A stretch of DNA of 64,000 nt from NCBI GenBank assembly GCA_002270565.1, contig NQMI01000021.1, positions 439,044-503,043 of the forward strand, in the 5' to 3' direction. The translations under genes and the position numbers were made by a program. Source of the DNA: Stenocarpella maydis. Its lineage: Eukaryota; Ascomycota; Sordariomycetes; Diaporthales; Diaporthaceae. Under the pieces are notes generated by a model that was not told where the DNA came from, searched no databases, and saw only the letters and a list, made by a program, of their open reading frames with translations. Below are positions 44,565 through 57,474 of the stretch, in pieces. The first letter of the stretch is position 1. Each line of letters opens with the position of its first letter.

Positions 44565-47500
44565 GCGCCGTCGGCGCGTGTGTTCATGGCTGTCTAGGCG
44601 GCCTTGCTGCTTCTCCCCTTGCTATTGATAGAGCGTTCTTTCGCTACAGCGTTTGTGATTTACTTCGAAACACCTCAATTCGATGTGTGGTTATTGAGTT
44701 TGCGTGGCACAGATTCCAGTGTCCAGTGAGTACCCGTGACTTGTATCCCTCGTATTCTTCCCATCACGCGGACACTTGGCGAGCTCCTTCTCATCGCGTG
44801 CTAGCATGCCATAGGTGCTGCTCTGGAGTGACGTCCCGTCGGGCTCTAGTTCAGATCTACTCTGTGAAGTATTGGTATGATCAGGCGTCCGCTGCCTACG
44901 AGCGCCACCAGCCACAATGTATCCATGGCGCAGCAAAGACACTTCGCATCTTGCAGGAGGCCGAAGCACAAAAGGATACATCATTACGGTGAGGGTATTG
45001 TCGTCGGTGCCGCACGCTGGCTTCCTTCACAGGTCTGTAAATTAAATCGAGTCATGCAGAGCCCGGTGACAGGAGGAGCTGAAGCCAACTTGATGTCTTG
45101 CGGGCGTCTGCTCATTACCTCATATTGGGTTTCCTCAAACAGTCAAAGTACTGTGGCTCTTGAATATGTCAGCACTCATTGTCCTATCGGTGCTTCTTCT
45201 CTCGACCATTTCAGTCAATCCGCCCACGATAAAGCCGTCACGGCGGAGATCTTGACAAGCCCTACGAATTGCGAAGTGATATGACTGGCGACCCATGGGA
45301 ACTGGCGGGGCGAGCCAGTCTTTCCATCACTGTCCATATGATCAAATGCGGATTTTAAACATTACATGGGATACGAGCCTCAGCAGGGGTTGAAGTGGTG
45401 CCGCCGTGAGGATCGATGCTTGGACTTCATGTCGAGGCGTTATCTCGAGTAGGCGGCCCCCTTGTGTGTTTGGTGCACCAGCCCAGGCAAATGGCACGCC
45501 TGCTGTCTTGATGAGACAGCTATGGGCTTTGGTGTTGCAGCTTAGGTGGGCGGCAAAGAGTTTGAGTTGAGCTGCGACTCATCTATATCTGGGGAACAAG
45601 TGCTTCAGAAGGCAGAATCGCATGCAATGGTCGGTTAGTAACAGTCATGTGTTGATGCTATGACCACGAGGCCACTGGCATTTGGCGACACGATTCAGGT
45701 GTCCTCAAGGGGAGATCAGGGCAAGCTAGTGCGAAATGAGACCAGAACTTGTGTGTCTGATGGATGGAGATCCAAGGCTACTCGCTATCTACTGCACGCG
45801 ACCTGGTTTTGCCGGTCGCGCGTTTAGGGGGCCGGATGACACGCCGCCCTTCTTGCGTGGTGTTTCATCTTGGGTTGAGTCCAAACCACACAGGATCCGG
45901 AGAAATTTGGGAAAGGAGACGCAATTAACCCTGCCGATCAGCTTGATCGCTGATGGGAAATGGCGGAGCTCCGCGTCGGGGGGTTGGTATTTTGAATCAC
46001 CATGCACCAAGCATCATTGGAAGGAAGACGAAAGAAAAAAAAAATCCCTGGAGCTCAGTAAGCGCCTGGGGAGAGCTTTGTTGAGGAAACAGTCTAAGTG
46101 GGGATGCTTCGCGATACGGCATTGATCCAGAAAGAAGGGTTGGTGCCGGGGTGGACGGCATGCGATGACGAATGAAGCAGGCATCTGCATCATTATCTGT
46201 TTGCCTTTTTGCGTGCGGAAGCCGGGCAGGATAGGTGCAGGATGTCAGCTGGTGGAGTTTGGTTTTGCCTCGGGCTTGCTCGGAAGTTGTGGTGTGCAAG
46301 CAAAGGGTCGAGGGCGGTCGGTGATGGACTCATGGCCTGAGCAAGTAGCCAGCCAAGCTAGCACAATTTACTGGGTAGTCGGGCGACAGAGGTTCTTTTT
46401 CTCTTCTTTTTTTTTTCGGGCACTCAGCTTCCTGGTGATGCGTGATGCGCGAGGCTTGGCGATCTTCGGTGCTTGGGGATCCTGTTGGTGATGGACACTC
46501 ACTGCGTCGTATGTGCTGGGGTCAGATCAAATGGCTCGGTTTGACTCTGTCCTTGAACGGCCAGGTTGTCTTGTCTTGCTGCATTCAGGCAGGCAGGCAG
46601 GCAGGCAGGAGAGACCAACGCCAACCCCCTTTGTGATGAGCTCGGCGGGTATCCGGAGATGAGGGCGAGGGCGTCGGGGAGGCGACGAGGAGAATTGGCA
46701 ACTGGATCAGAGCTGGAGGTGAGTCGAACCTGAACCTGAACCTTGCCCTTTCCGTCGTCAGAGGCACGAGATGCGACGAACCCCGTAATGCACTAACGGG
46801 GCAGAGGGTATGCAGGCGAGGCTGTTGGTGTTGACTCAGGGGCCCTGCGATAAGGCTGTACCACGTCTCGTGCGGCAAAAGCGGATAGCTTGGCTGCGAG
46901 GTCTGTCAGCTAAGTCAGTCAGACTGGCCGTCGGAGCAAAGCACACACACGAGTTTGCGACCATGCCCTGCCCAGAGCTGGACGAGATCAGCATAGGAAT
47001 GGAGACCATATGAGGGATGGTGCACACAACGCCTCGGGCTGGAACGGAGTAGCAACAAAGTGTTCAGGCAGTCCACCCACCGGCTTGATCAATGAAGGCA
47101 CATTGCGTACATGCAGAAATAATACTCCGTACATACAAGATGTAGAAAGGCAGGCGCACAGGTCGGTGGTGTAGATACATTGTCCAAGGTACCGATTATG
47201 TCAGCCTTCCCACGGTGGGCCGTGCTTTTAATAGCGTCCCGCAAAAAGGTACTAGGTAGCAGCTCTCTCTGCCATCCGCATTGCGATTGCGAGCGAAGCG
47301 AACCTCCTCTCCGCGCGCGTTGCGTGTGCAGCACCACAAGGCACAAGCCCAAGGCCCAAGGCCCAGCACCAAAAGCTGGGTTGCCATGAGAATTGGCTGC
47401 AATCACCACACAACCGACCATGGCCCGTCCAACCTTTTTTGATCTAAAACCACAATCATGGCATCTGTTCCCATGCCCTCCCTTTCCATCCGCCCCTTCT

Positions 47501-48032
47501 CCCCTCCACCCTCAATTCTTCCACCTCACCACCCATCCATCACCCATCACCATCATCACCATCACCGCCCTCAACCCACCCCGTCGCCGAAGCCTGCGAA
47601 GCCGCCAACCGCCCCGGCGCCCTGCAAATTCCCACCACCCGGCCAAACTAAGAAATCCCACGCACACACCAACCGACCGGCCACGATCCTATCCTACCCT
47701 GCCCTGCCCTGCCTGCAGTGCACAACCAGTGCTGACTGGCCCGACTGAACTGACTGCCTGACTGACTGACCGGCAATTCAATCCGCTCCAAACATCACCA
47801 AAACCAAAACCACCGCCCACGGCCAAGCCTCGCTCCCATTTACTTCACCCTTGTTTCCCCGTCACGGACCTGGCCCACGGCGCTGGTCCCCGACTCACCC
47901 CAGGCCGACTTTCGTGTCTGTTCTTTTTGACTGCTTTCCCCTTTACCACGCCTTCTTTAAAAAAGCCGACAGCAGTCCTCTGTTTTTGACGGTCCGATTG
48001 TCTCTGCTGCAACATCACAAGAACTCGAAACC
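44565..48032. other. Long spacer ending in the leader of the Ies4-like gene
   Basis: No family-resembling ORF. 45736-46125 (+) and 44877-45284 (+) are open for about 130 codons but look random. It holds a CAGG repeat at about 46586-46609 and a C-rich leader from 47450 with CATCACC and ACTGACTG repeats before the next gene. Confidence 0.5.
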
Positions 48033-48926
48033 ATGGCTCCATCAAGCAAGTCTGCTCCTGCAAAGGACCGACGCAAGTCTTCCGCCAGCACCGCCTCTGT
48101 AGCCTCCAAGGTCATCACCCTCAGGGTCTCCCCCAACAGGCTGCGAGCCGTCCTTGACCCAGCGGCGTCCGATGCCGCCAACGAGGACACCCCCATGAAG
48201 GACTCCAACGACTCGCCGTCCACCTCGACGCCTGTGCCCAACGGCGGTGCCGCCATCCCCGACAACGGCTCCGATTCAAACCCTGCGACTCCCGGCAATG
48301 GTGGTACCCCGGCCCCGTCCGTCATGGGGCCGCCCGGCGATGGCCAAGGCCCAAAGAAGAAGGGCGTTAAGAGATCCGCAGCTGCAACAAATGGTGACGC
48401 TCTGCCCAAGGTCCGGGGCAAGCCAGGTCCCAAAAGGAGAAAAGTCAAGTATGTGCCCTCTAGAACCACCTAGACACCTACGCCCAAGACACTAACCTTT
48501 CCCCCACATAGTGACGACGGCACCATTGAGCCCCGAGCCGCTGCCCACCGGCTCGGTCCCAAGGCCAACCAAGGCGCTATTAACGCCGGCCTACGCGCCC
48601 TCGACCGCAGCGGCAAGCCCTGCCGGAAGTGGACCAAGGGCAGCTTCCAGCTCAAGACCTTCACCGGCGTGCAGTGGGAGATCAATCGGTGGGTTGCTCC
48701 GCCCAAGCCCAAGCCGTCCGACGAGTCCACGCCCGAGAACGGTGTGCCTACCTCGACCCCGGCCTCGGCCGATGGCAGCAGCAGCAAGGAGAACAAGGAG
48801 AACGGGGCGGGCAACGCGGCCAAGAGCGACAACAACAGCACCTTGGGCGTCGACATTGAGATGCAGAGCCTGCCCAGCGTCCAGGCCAGCTCGCCCGCGC
48901 CCATGTCCATCGCGGCTGGCGCCTAG
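48033..48926 (+). CDS. ies4: INO80 chromatin-remodelling complex subunit Ies4-like
   Basis: Exons 48033-48448 and 48512-48926 (63-bp intron, phase 2) give 276 residues. The N-terminus (MAPSSKSAPAKDRRKSSAST, then VASKVITLRVSPNRLRAVLD) and the basic patch KVRGKPGPKRRKVNDDGTIE are typical of the fungal Ies4 family. The second half has the conserved block AAAHRLGPKANQGAINAGLR followed by SGKPCRKWTKGSFQLKTFTG, then a disordered Ser/Asn/Glu tail. Ies4 is a nuclear INO80 subunit that is a target of checkpoint kinases in yeast. SPKRRKV-like clusters fit nuclear localisation. Assignment rests on motif resemblance and architecture; the protein is mostly disordered, so confidence is moderate. The leader (47450-48032) is very C-rich. 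Confidence 0.75.
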
Positions 48927-51109
48927 GAGGCCCATGCCCCTTGAATTCTTTCTACATACCCAGAGTCGGAAGGCTTGGGCTGATTTCATCCTCATCATTG
49001 TACGGGCTTTTAGTTTATTATGATCATATAGTTTAGGCGTTCCAGGGAGGGAAGTTCCAGGTCAACGGAAAACCGGTTCCAGGGATTATCTGCGTCGGAG
49101 ACAATACGGATCGTCTAGGAGAGAGATACCAGGCTCAGGGCCCTTGTGGTCCACCGTTATGGAACTGTGGACGAATAGGCATGTTGGACGGCGTTTCTTG
49201 AACGGATGACACTTCTTTTTTTTTCCTTCTTTCTCTTTTCTTTTTATGCGGTAGACTTTTTTGACTGTATTAAAGTCAATTATTATTATCAAACTTCATC
49301 TCCGTCCCGTCCACCAGGTATCGGTTGGCTGTGCCTCTGCCGTGACGGCTGTGGACATGTAGCGTTGACCGCCTGCCCGTGCTTGCAGGCAACGATCGAT
49401 TTGGGTGATGTACGATTCTAGGCATCATTCAAGTCAAGTTCTGCCGCAATCCGGTCAAGCGTGCTGCGTGAGACGCTTGCCCCGCCTCTAGATTGAAGCA
49501 TTCTCTTTGCTACTCTGCCAGCAGTGCCTTGAGAGCAGAGAGAACGATTTACTGCCATGCGCGACACATTCATCTTCCCTTGTCTACCAAAGCCGCACAG
49601 CCAAGCCTCTGGACTTGACCGAGTCAACTTGATGACCATCCATTTGCCACCAATGACAGTCGCTTGCGTCAGGTTGGGCAGCAACAGTAACCAAGATCAT
49701 GGCCACGAATGATTAGCCATTTCCAGAGCATTCTGACCATGCAGGCCTCAGCTGGGACATTGGCTGCCGGAAGGGGGCGCGAGCATTTATATACAAAGGA
49801 TTAGGCGACGAGTAAGACGCCCGAATGGGTTACGATGCATTTGTTACTTCCTGATCCCCAAAGAGATCACATGCTGTCTTGCTTCTGGTGCTATTGCGAG
49901 TTAGTTAGCTGGCCCTGTGGCGATCCCCGAGGACGCGGCGTTGCTTTGTAGTCTATGCTGCGTACTGGGTGAGAAAATGCCATGTGATAGGAGGGAAGGG
50001 CTGCTTGGTTTTGCAGATAGCTCACCGTTCTGCCTGCAAATGCATGTATGTTACTGTGCTCGATTCACGGAAGGAAATGAAGTAAATAACGCAGGAAATA
50101 TACTTCGGCCTCCCCAATGACCGACATTAAATGCCTGTCCGTTTGAAGATATTTCTACGTCTAGAGTTTCAAGTGACGAGGCGTCTTATCCGGAGATGCC
50201 CCACCAACCCCTGCTGGGAGGGTGTATCTACGTACCTAACACCGCACTGCCGGCGCCGGTGCTGCAACAATGTAATGTACTCCGTACCCCCCCCCCCCGA
50301 CTTTCGTAGTGCTCTCTCTCCAGCCTACCACACTGGGTTGATCGAGTGACCGACTGGACTTGCTACTGGACCTGAAATTACTCCGCAGAGCATCCCACTG
50401 ACGACATCACTGCTGAATCTCTCGTGTGGGTTAGACGGACGACCAAGCACCTCGGGCACCCATCAACAGGCACAGGCACAAGCCTGGCTGCATCTCTCGC
50501 CGTCTCTATCTCTTCTCTTCCGACATCCATCCATCGTGTGCTGCAGAAAGAGAGACAGACAGACAGACAGACGCCTTGCTGCCCTTGAATTTGTGAAGAC
50601 AGGAAGAAGACGCCACAACCCGTTGTCGAGCTCCATCCGCCTGCCAATCGAGTCCGCCCGGCCGTCCCCTCACCACTGCCAGTTGCCAGTAAAGTGACTG
50701 TGACTCTAGCCCGTACATCTGCGGTACCTACCTAGTAGCTCCAGGTGCCTCAAACCCCCCTCGTCAGGTCACCTGTGATTTGGATGATCCCACAGCAGTA
50801 TTCGGACAATATCGCAACCTTCTGCCCTCATTGCTGCTCCTGTCGTCCTTGTCGGCTGCCAGGAAGCACGCCGACTCCCTGCGGATTCCAAACAAGCTTT
50901 CTGCACGCGCTGTCTGCCCGTCGGTCTCGACTGCGTGTGAGGTGACCTTGGCCAAGCTCCAGCCACCACCAGCCTATCCCGAGCCGGCCTGCGATCTGAA
51001 CATCACCTCGGTCCTCGCAACCCTCGCACCCCTCCACCGCCCCGAGCCCGCCTCCACGACGGCATCCGCCCACGACTTGACTCTCCGCTGAACTGGTCGA
51101 GGGGCAGAT
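48927..51109. other. Spacer and gid1 promoter side
   Basis: No gene is recognised. 49684-49418 (minus, 88 codons) includes a Ser/Arg helix-like stretch but no family match. It has an AGAC repeat at about 50553-50572 and C runs near 50287. 50700-51109 is the probable gid1 leader. Confidence 0.5.
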
Positions 51110-54100
51110 ATGACCAGCCCTTTCCAGAACTCCCAGAACCCTCAGAACACCCGACGAAGCAGCTTCCTGCCAGCTCCCCTCTACCCGCAGTCCTCGTATG
51201 CCTCAGTAGCCTCCACGAGCCCTCGACCTTCCGCACCACCCCACGGAAGCACTCGCACAGGGCCCGGCTCCTTCAGCCACATCCTCAACCCCGTCGACCC
51301 TGACTGGGAGAACCACTATTCTTTCAGCCCCGGAGACCACGAGACCGCTGGTGCTATGACGCAGAACGGCTCGCACTTGGACCGTGGAGCCCCAGGTGGA
51401 CTGTACTCGACGAGATCCCAGCCCCAACAACTACCACACTTTTCCCGGGCATTCGAGATGTTCATGAGCCGGACGCCCCTCGAAAGCCTCCCTCCCGTCG
51501 ACATCCTGACCGCCGGCCGGACGAGCCCCACCACCGCCAGCGCCAGCTCTAGACCTAGCAGTATCCCCAGACCATCCTACCTGCAGGGCTCGCACTACCT
51601 GGCCAGGCTGGAGCAGCAGACACACCAGCGGGCACTGGCTCAGAGGCAGAGGCAGGATGCGCAAGAAAAGAACGGGGTCAGTCTGCCGGGCGACAAAACC
51701 GCGGCTCAGCAACAACAATCGTACCTCGGCATCGCACGCGACGTGATCGAGCGCACGCCGCCACACGAGGAGGACGAAGTGATGGACTCGCTGCCCTCAC
51801 GGTGGAGTGCTGTCAAGGAGGACAGGGCCAGCGGGCTGGATGTCTTATCGGACGGTTTGGAGGTCAAATACACGGGGCCCAGGGATCCCAACGAGAGAGA
51901 ACACGAGGCGCGTGCCATCCGCGCTGACCAACCCATGCCCGTCCAATGCGGGCTCTACTACTACGAGGTGATGATACTGGGCAGGAAACACAACGAGTAG
52001 GTCTCCATTATAAACAACAACCGCATATCCCACCGCACACGTACATACACATATGCATCCCACAGCATGACACATCACATACATGCGCGAGGATGGAGCG
52101 AGGGCCTCGTGAGTGCGGCTGGCGAAAGGCCACGGGCAGAGGATGTTTTCTAACTAAATATCCATCTCACAGCACTCTTATCGGCGTCGGCTTTTCAAGT
52201 AAATCGGCATCATTAAATCGGGCTCCCGGGTGGGAACCTGAGTCCTGGGGTTACCATGGCGACGACGGTCACTGTTTCCAGGCACAGAACGTTGGCAAGC
52301 ACTACGGCCCGACCTTCGGATACGGCGATGTGATCGGTTGCGGCGTCAACTTTAGGACAGGGACCGCCTTCTTCACAAAAAACGGACATTACCTCGGTAT
52401 GTGTGAGAGATAACGGGATACGACAGAGCAGCTACGAGCTGGTATTTCTTGGTGCTGCCTGCCCGCACATGCTGATTTTGTTCATTCTCACTCAGGCATC
52501 GCATTCAAGGAAGTCAAGGGGAAGCTGTACCCCTCTGTTGGTCTCAAAAAGACCGGAGAGCATGTTCGTGTCAACTTCGGCCAGACACCGTTCATGTTCG
52601 ACATTGATTCAGTCATGAAGGCATGTTAAGCTCTCGCTCTCGTTTTCTTTACTCCCCGTCATTCGCTTTATAAGCCCACTTTCACATTTCTTGCCCTGCA
52701 TTCTTTACAACATGGGTGACGCCGGTTGCATCGAACCTCCCGCGTGGATTCTTGATACTTTCGACGATCTCATCTGGCGACACGATGGGTGCCCGTGGCG
52801 ACGTCACAGTTGCCCGGTCACTGCACCTGGGTGTCCCTGGGACGACTCAGAGGACGAGTTCCTTCGACCCGGCTACCCACACTCGGAGCCTGATTGTGAT
52901 CCGCCGGAGTGGTACCAGCGCCAAGACGCCGCGAGAGAGAGACCAGAAGCTATAGGGCCGTGCCATAACATGGCTCAGCCGACGAGTGTTAAAATGAGCG
53001 CAATCGTGGAGCGCGTGGCTGATCTATACTGGACGGATCGTGGCTGGGTTCTTGATTTGATCATTAGCTGGGAGGAGACAAATGCTAATTGATTATACAG
53101 AAGGAGATCAGACAACTCGAAAAGGAGATCGAGCAAGCAGACACCACCAAACTCGCACCACCACTCAGCGAGACAGATCTCATCCAGCAATTAGTATGTC
53201 TCATTACGCCCCGGACAGCTGGGGGCTGCGGCTGACGTGACTACAGGTCCTACAATTTTTACAACACGACGGCTACGTGGACACGGCGCGAGCTTTCGCC
53301 CAAGAAATACAATCAGAAAAGCAATCACTTTGTTTAAATCCCAATGAGGAGATACCGGGAATCGACATAAAAGACGACGAGGATGCCAATAACCGGCAGA
53401 GTGGGTTGCCTTGCGTCCAGAATCATCCAACGCAAATCCATGTGCTGACCGATAGCAGGTATTCGTCGCGCCATCTTGGAGGGCGACATAGACAAAGCGC
53501 TCAAGCAAACCAAGAAGTCTTACCCTGAAGTCCTCGAAGAGAACGAGCAGGTCCACTTCCGCCTTCGATGCCGCAAGTTTATCGAGATGATCCGAAGAGA
53601 GGCCGAGATGAGACTAGTGGGCGCTGGCGGCCCCAAGGGCAACCACGCCACCGTCAAAATATCCGGCAACAACGGTCACAGCCAGCCCGCACCCGTGGAG
53701 GATATGGAGCTCGACGATGATATGGAGGACCTTGACGGCACGGACGGCGAGCGGGACCTCACCCAGGACGCTTTGCTCTATGGACAGACGCTGCAAGCCG
53801 AGTACCTCACCGACGAGCGGCCGGAGGTGCATGCCGCACTCAATGAGATCTTCGGTCTGATGGCCTACTCCAATGCGCTTAAGGAGCCCAAGGTCGCACA
53901 TTTGCTGGACCGCAAGGGACGGGTCGCTGTCGCCGAGGAGCTCAATTCTGCCATATTACGTGAGTCCTTTTAACCCTCCGCCCCTTCGCATCTTTTCTAG
54001 CCACTCTCCATATCGAGAGATAAGGAGAAGGGTAAGAAGGGTAAGAAGGGACGTGAGTAAGGAAGTCAGACGACTGACATATTAATCCCAGAATCTCTCG

Positions 54101-54246
54101 GCAAGTCATCCCGAGCGGCGTTGGAAAACATGTACGCGCAGACCTCGGTACTCTTGGACGACCTGGCAGAGACGGGCGGGCCAGGCGCATTCGTCACTCT
54201 GCAGAGCGTCATCGACGAGATCGAGACACCCCGGCAAGGTTTCTAG
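51110..54246 (+). CDS. gid1: GID/CTLH ubiquitin ligase subunit Gid1 (Vid30, RanBPM homologue)
   Basis: Seven exons: 51110-51996, 52173-52396, 52496-52620, 53101-53193, 53247-53400, 53459-53959 and 54092-54246, giving 712 residues. This is a scaffold and substrate-receptor docking subunit of the GID/CTLH E3 ligase that degrades gluconeogenic enzymes in yeast. The N-terminal 200 residues are disordered. SPRY spans about 235-410 ([57 protein letters not shown]). LisH is about 433-465 ([20 protein letters not shown]), CTLH about 496-541 ([17 protein letters not shown]), and CRA extends to the end ([20 protein letters not shown]). Intron 3 (52621-53100, 480 bp) starts with GC (AAG then GCATGT) and contains an intact ORF. 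All other introns are GT-AG of 53-176 bp. Phases are consistent throughout. Confidence 0.92.
52712..53092 (+). CDS. Intact ORF nested in gid1 intron 3, function unknown
   Basis: ATG at 52712 opens 126 codons ending in TGA at 53090-53092, eight bases before the intron acceptor. The peptide ([20 protein letters not shown], then [20 protein letters not shown]) is rich in Cys, Trp, Pro and acidic residues in its first half, unlike random sequence. It is not in frame with exon 3, where the unspliced frame stops at once (GCA TGT TAA). It could be a nested gene, a downstream ORF on intron-retained mRNA, or chance. I recognise no family. Confidence 0.3.
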   Translation: MGDAGCIEPPAWILDTFDDLIWRHDGCPWRRHSCPVTAPGCPWDDSEDEFLRPGYPHSEPDCDPPEWYQRQDAARERPEAIGPCHNMAQPTSVKMSAIVERVADLYWTDRGWVLDLIISWEETNAN

Positions 54247-56345
54247 GGGAATGGTGGTGATGTTGACGAGGACAAGGCTGACTTCGGCCGCTGGGACGTT
54301 CGCCGTCTTGACCTATACCGGCTGCGCTGCCGGTCCTCTGCTCTCGCGCAACCGATTCCACCTCTGGCCACTGTATCGCAGCATCCTCCTGACCACGACC
54401 AAAACCATGATGACTCTGCTGATGAGCAGGTCTTGGCGACTCCCCAATCACAAGGCAATGGAGGGGGCGGTTCTGTTGGTGGTGGTTCCAGGTCGACGCT
54501 CAACCCTGCTGCACCTGTATTTACACCAAGCTCGAGGTGACAATGCTGCGACTGGTTCGGCCGTATCGCTGATAGCATTGGGCTTTGGTGAGAGTCATAT
54601 TTGGGACAACAAGAGATACGGCAACCAGCCAACCGATTCACAGTCAACGGATACGCTCGACTATTTTGAATCGGGGTTGTCTCCTTAAGTTCAGCATGGC
54701 AATGCTCAGCCTTCGACCCGTGTAGTTGTGGTGGAAACTTTTCATAGACCGCGTTGTCCGGTCTACGGCGTCGATCCTACTGCGTTAGGAGATGACCATG
54801 CATGTTCTGTTGCTGCCTGGGCTTGTCAGATAGTCCTGCTAGTCTCATTCTCGCGTTGTGGTTTTCTGTTTTCACCGAGGCGGCGGGTGGAGACGTGAGA
54901 AAAGGACGCCCAGGAGAGAGAGCTGTGCGCTGCCACCAAAATTTCCCAACGAGCACCACCCAGCGAAAACTGCAGCGTCTTCAACAGCAGTAAAAACATG
55001 AATCACGTTTTACATCCAAGCTCTGGACAGATAGAGGCTGCGGGAAATGAGCTAGATGACTTGCGACACAGGCCGACACAAGCGATGAGAAGAGAGGAGA
55101 CGAAGACGACACACGTGATGGATCAGAAGGCACGGCCGGAGGTAAGGGTGGATTTCTTGATTAGTTGGTCGGCTTCCTGATTCTGAGGAGTTTTTCTTGC
55201 CCCCTTAAGGGTTTTGGTGCTCTGGTAGAGAAGGGAAGACAGAAAGACGAAAGAGCGCGCGAGGCATACCTGGTGGTGTTATTCTTATGGTCACCCGTTT
55301 CTTTTTATTTTTTGATCTTTGGGTCGTTCTGGTCGCTTAGGTAGCCATACCGGGAGGCGTTTTTTGTTTTCAAAACATCACACCTCTCATCATCATCCTC
55401 AGGATAAGAATTGAGTCTCTCTGCTTGCCGTTTTCTACCTTTTCTCGCTCCTCCCTCCCCACTCAGTCTTCTTCCTCCCGCTTTTCCCCCCTTCCAATCC
55501 TGTGAGGGTGGGTGGCTCGATACGATCCGACACATGAGCTTTTGGAATGGCGTTGGTGTTGAACAAAAGCGACGCCGCAATTGCTGTGCAATTGCGTGCT
55601 TTATATCCGTTCCACATTTGGGGTTGGTGGGCGGAGGGACTTCTACTTCTCTTCCTTCGTTTTTTTTTTAAAAAAAAATCGACTCTCCCCGCTGCAGCCC
55701 TTGTCTCCTCCTACTTGAGACTTTTATATCAAGCGACGTTCTCCTCGGTCCTCATGGGATGATCGAGCCGTCTGGGCGGGGTTTAGTCGCCTGTTCTTCT
55801 ATGTTACTAGTAATCCTACTCTCTTCTCTAGCTGGGTCTACCGGGCCTGTCGTCCTCTGCTGTGGCTCTGTTTTCGTCTCATTCTCCCTCGTCGGGCGAC
55901 ACCCTGGCCGTCACTTTGTGGCCATGATAAAAGTTCGTCGGCTGGACCTGGCTCGGTCCTCGTCTCATCTTGTGCTATGGTATCTTCCGTGCGGCGCGGG
56001 CGCGCGCCCGCAAGTCGGGAGAGACTGGGCGGGCTGGGGTAGTTCGGGAATGTGTTGGGATGGGATGGGACATGGCGGACGCCTCCTGGGCGGATGGCTG
56101 GCACGCCACGAGCTCGGAGGTTTCATGGGGTGGGTTGAAGTGAGTGCGTGGGTTTTCCTGGCCGGCGGATGACTGAGTTGGCGATAGGGCAAATGCGCTC
56201 AGGGATACATTACATTCTGCGTTTTGCAAATTACGAAGGCCTTGGGAGACCATGGTGGTTCGTTGGGGGTATATATGTTTTGTATGATAAGTAATGCGAT
56301 AGACAACTATGGATGTTCGTATGCACCTCCCTGCTATCCACGCGG
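54247..56345. other. gid1 3' flank and spacer
   Basis: 54247-54700 is probably gid1 3' UTR; its 145-codon ORF is T/R-rich without family resemblance. 55270-55760 is T-rich with homopolymer runs. No gene is recognised. Confidence 0.55.
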
Positions 56346-57474
56346 CTATACGGGATCAAAATCAACGGCTTCAACACCCCGTGATCTCCAAAATTCTGGA
56401 CTCATATCTAGAATTCCCCGTTCCATTGCTTCGCGATGTTCGCCGAGATCAATAGGCAAGTCCTTGAGGCGGGGATCCTCCACGCCATATGTGTTTTCCC
56501 CAACGTGGTAGAATCTGAGCCACGAGTCGGTCTCATCGTTCCATCGGGGCTCGATCATTTCCGGAAAAGGACCCAGAAAGGCCTCACCGTTGGTAAAGCC
56601 ACGGAAATAGCAAGGTCCTACCACCTTGAAATATCTGTCCCCACCGCTTCGGTTTCGGTGGATGAGTATTGGGTCCCCACAACCAAGAAACTTATGGGTT
56701 GGTCATCTTCAAGCGCTAACTTCAGGCCGTAACCGAGATACCCTTTGTAAGTAATAAAGAATCGGCCCTGGCTGTGGTAAAAGTGAATAAGGTCCAGAAA
56801 TTTCAGCTCCTGGAGGGCCTCGGCGGCCATAACACTCTTCATAGCCTTCATGCTGTCCTGGCTGCTCAAGTCTAAATCGCGATTTCTGCTCATTATGGGA
56901 GGGTGTGTTCGTTCAGAGAAGGTTTCCACACACAATGCGATACAAAAGGCATCTCAGAGGGAACCACCCCCGGGATATTCTCTTTCAACAGCATCCGCGG
57001 GCACAACCTGTCGGATTGAAGAAGCAAGCGCTTCGTCGGTTGATACGTCCAGGTCGACGAAGTGACCGATTGCGCCAGCCGAGACCCCAGCTGCCCGAGG
57101 GATTCATGCCCAAGATACTGCGCACAGGCCCCTAAATAGTTGTAAAGACCTATTGAGGTTGAATCTTGTCGGGTGGGGCCTTGTCGCAGACCAGTCTGGT
57201 ACCCACGTCGGCATCGACGCAAACTCGCCATTAGGGGTTGATGACGATCCGCCCGGAGAACCAACCGAGTAACAGTCCATACTACCGCAGGATTCAAGGA
57301 GGTCCAGGCCTGCATTATCCCTTGGTGTACCGTCAATAGCCTTGCCAACAGTCGTTTCATCGGGCTTTGTGGACTCTGTCTGGGGGGAGGTCTGAACAGG
57401 TCTGTAGCCTTCCGCTTGAATCGCTGCGCAGGAGTCACGACGCTATCCAGAGGAGTATAAGCATAGGGAGCCAT
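56346..57474 (-). pseudogene. Degraded HET-domain (heterokaryon incompatibility) gene
   Basis: Reading minus from ATG at 57474 (MAPYAYTPLDS, like the start of HET proteins), the expected N-terminal HET domain is missing. Downstream the characteristic middle and C-terminal blocks are recognisable: MPTWVPDWSAT (near 57200), then HFYHSQGRFFITYKGYLGYG and DRYFKVVGPCYFRGFTNGEA. The frame is broken by TGA at 57106-57104 and TGA at 56956-56954, both possible CGA-to-TGA changes. A frameshift lies between about 56700 and 56640, where the frame must change to give ILIHRNRSGGDRYFKVVG. Intact members trigger cell death on fusion of unlike strains; this copy is very unlikely to be functional. The domain assignment is from motif resemblance. 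Confidence 0.72.

Noticed and set aside
49418..49684. 88-codon minus-strand ORF with a helix-turn-helix-like look
   Set aside because: Too short and without a confident motif; no flanking exons found.
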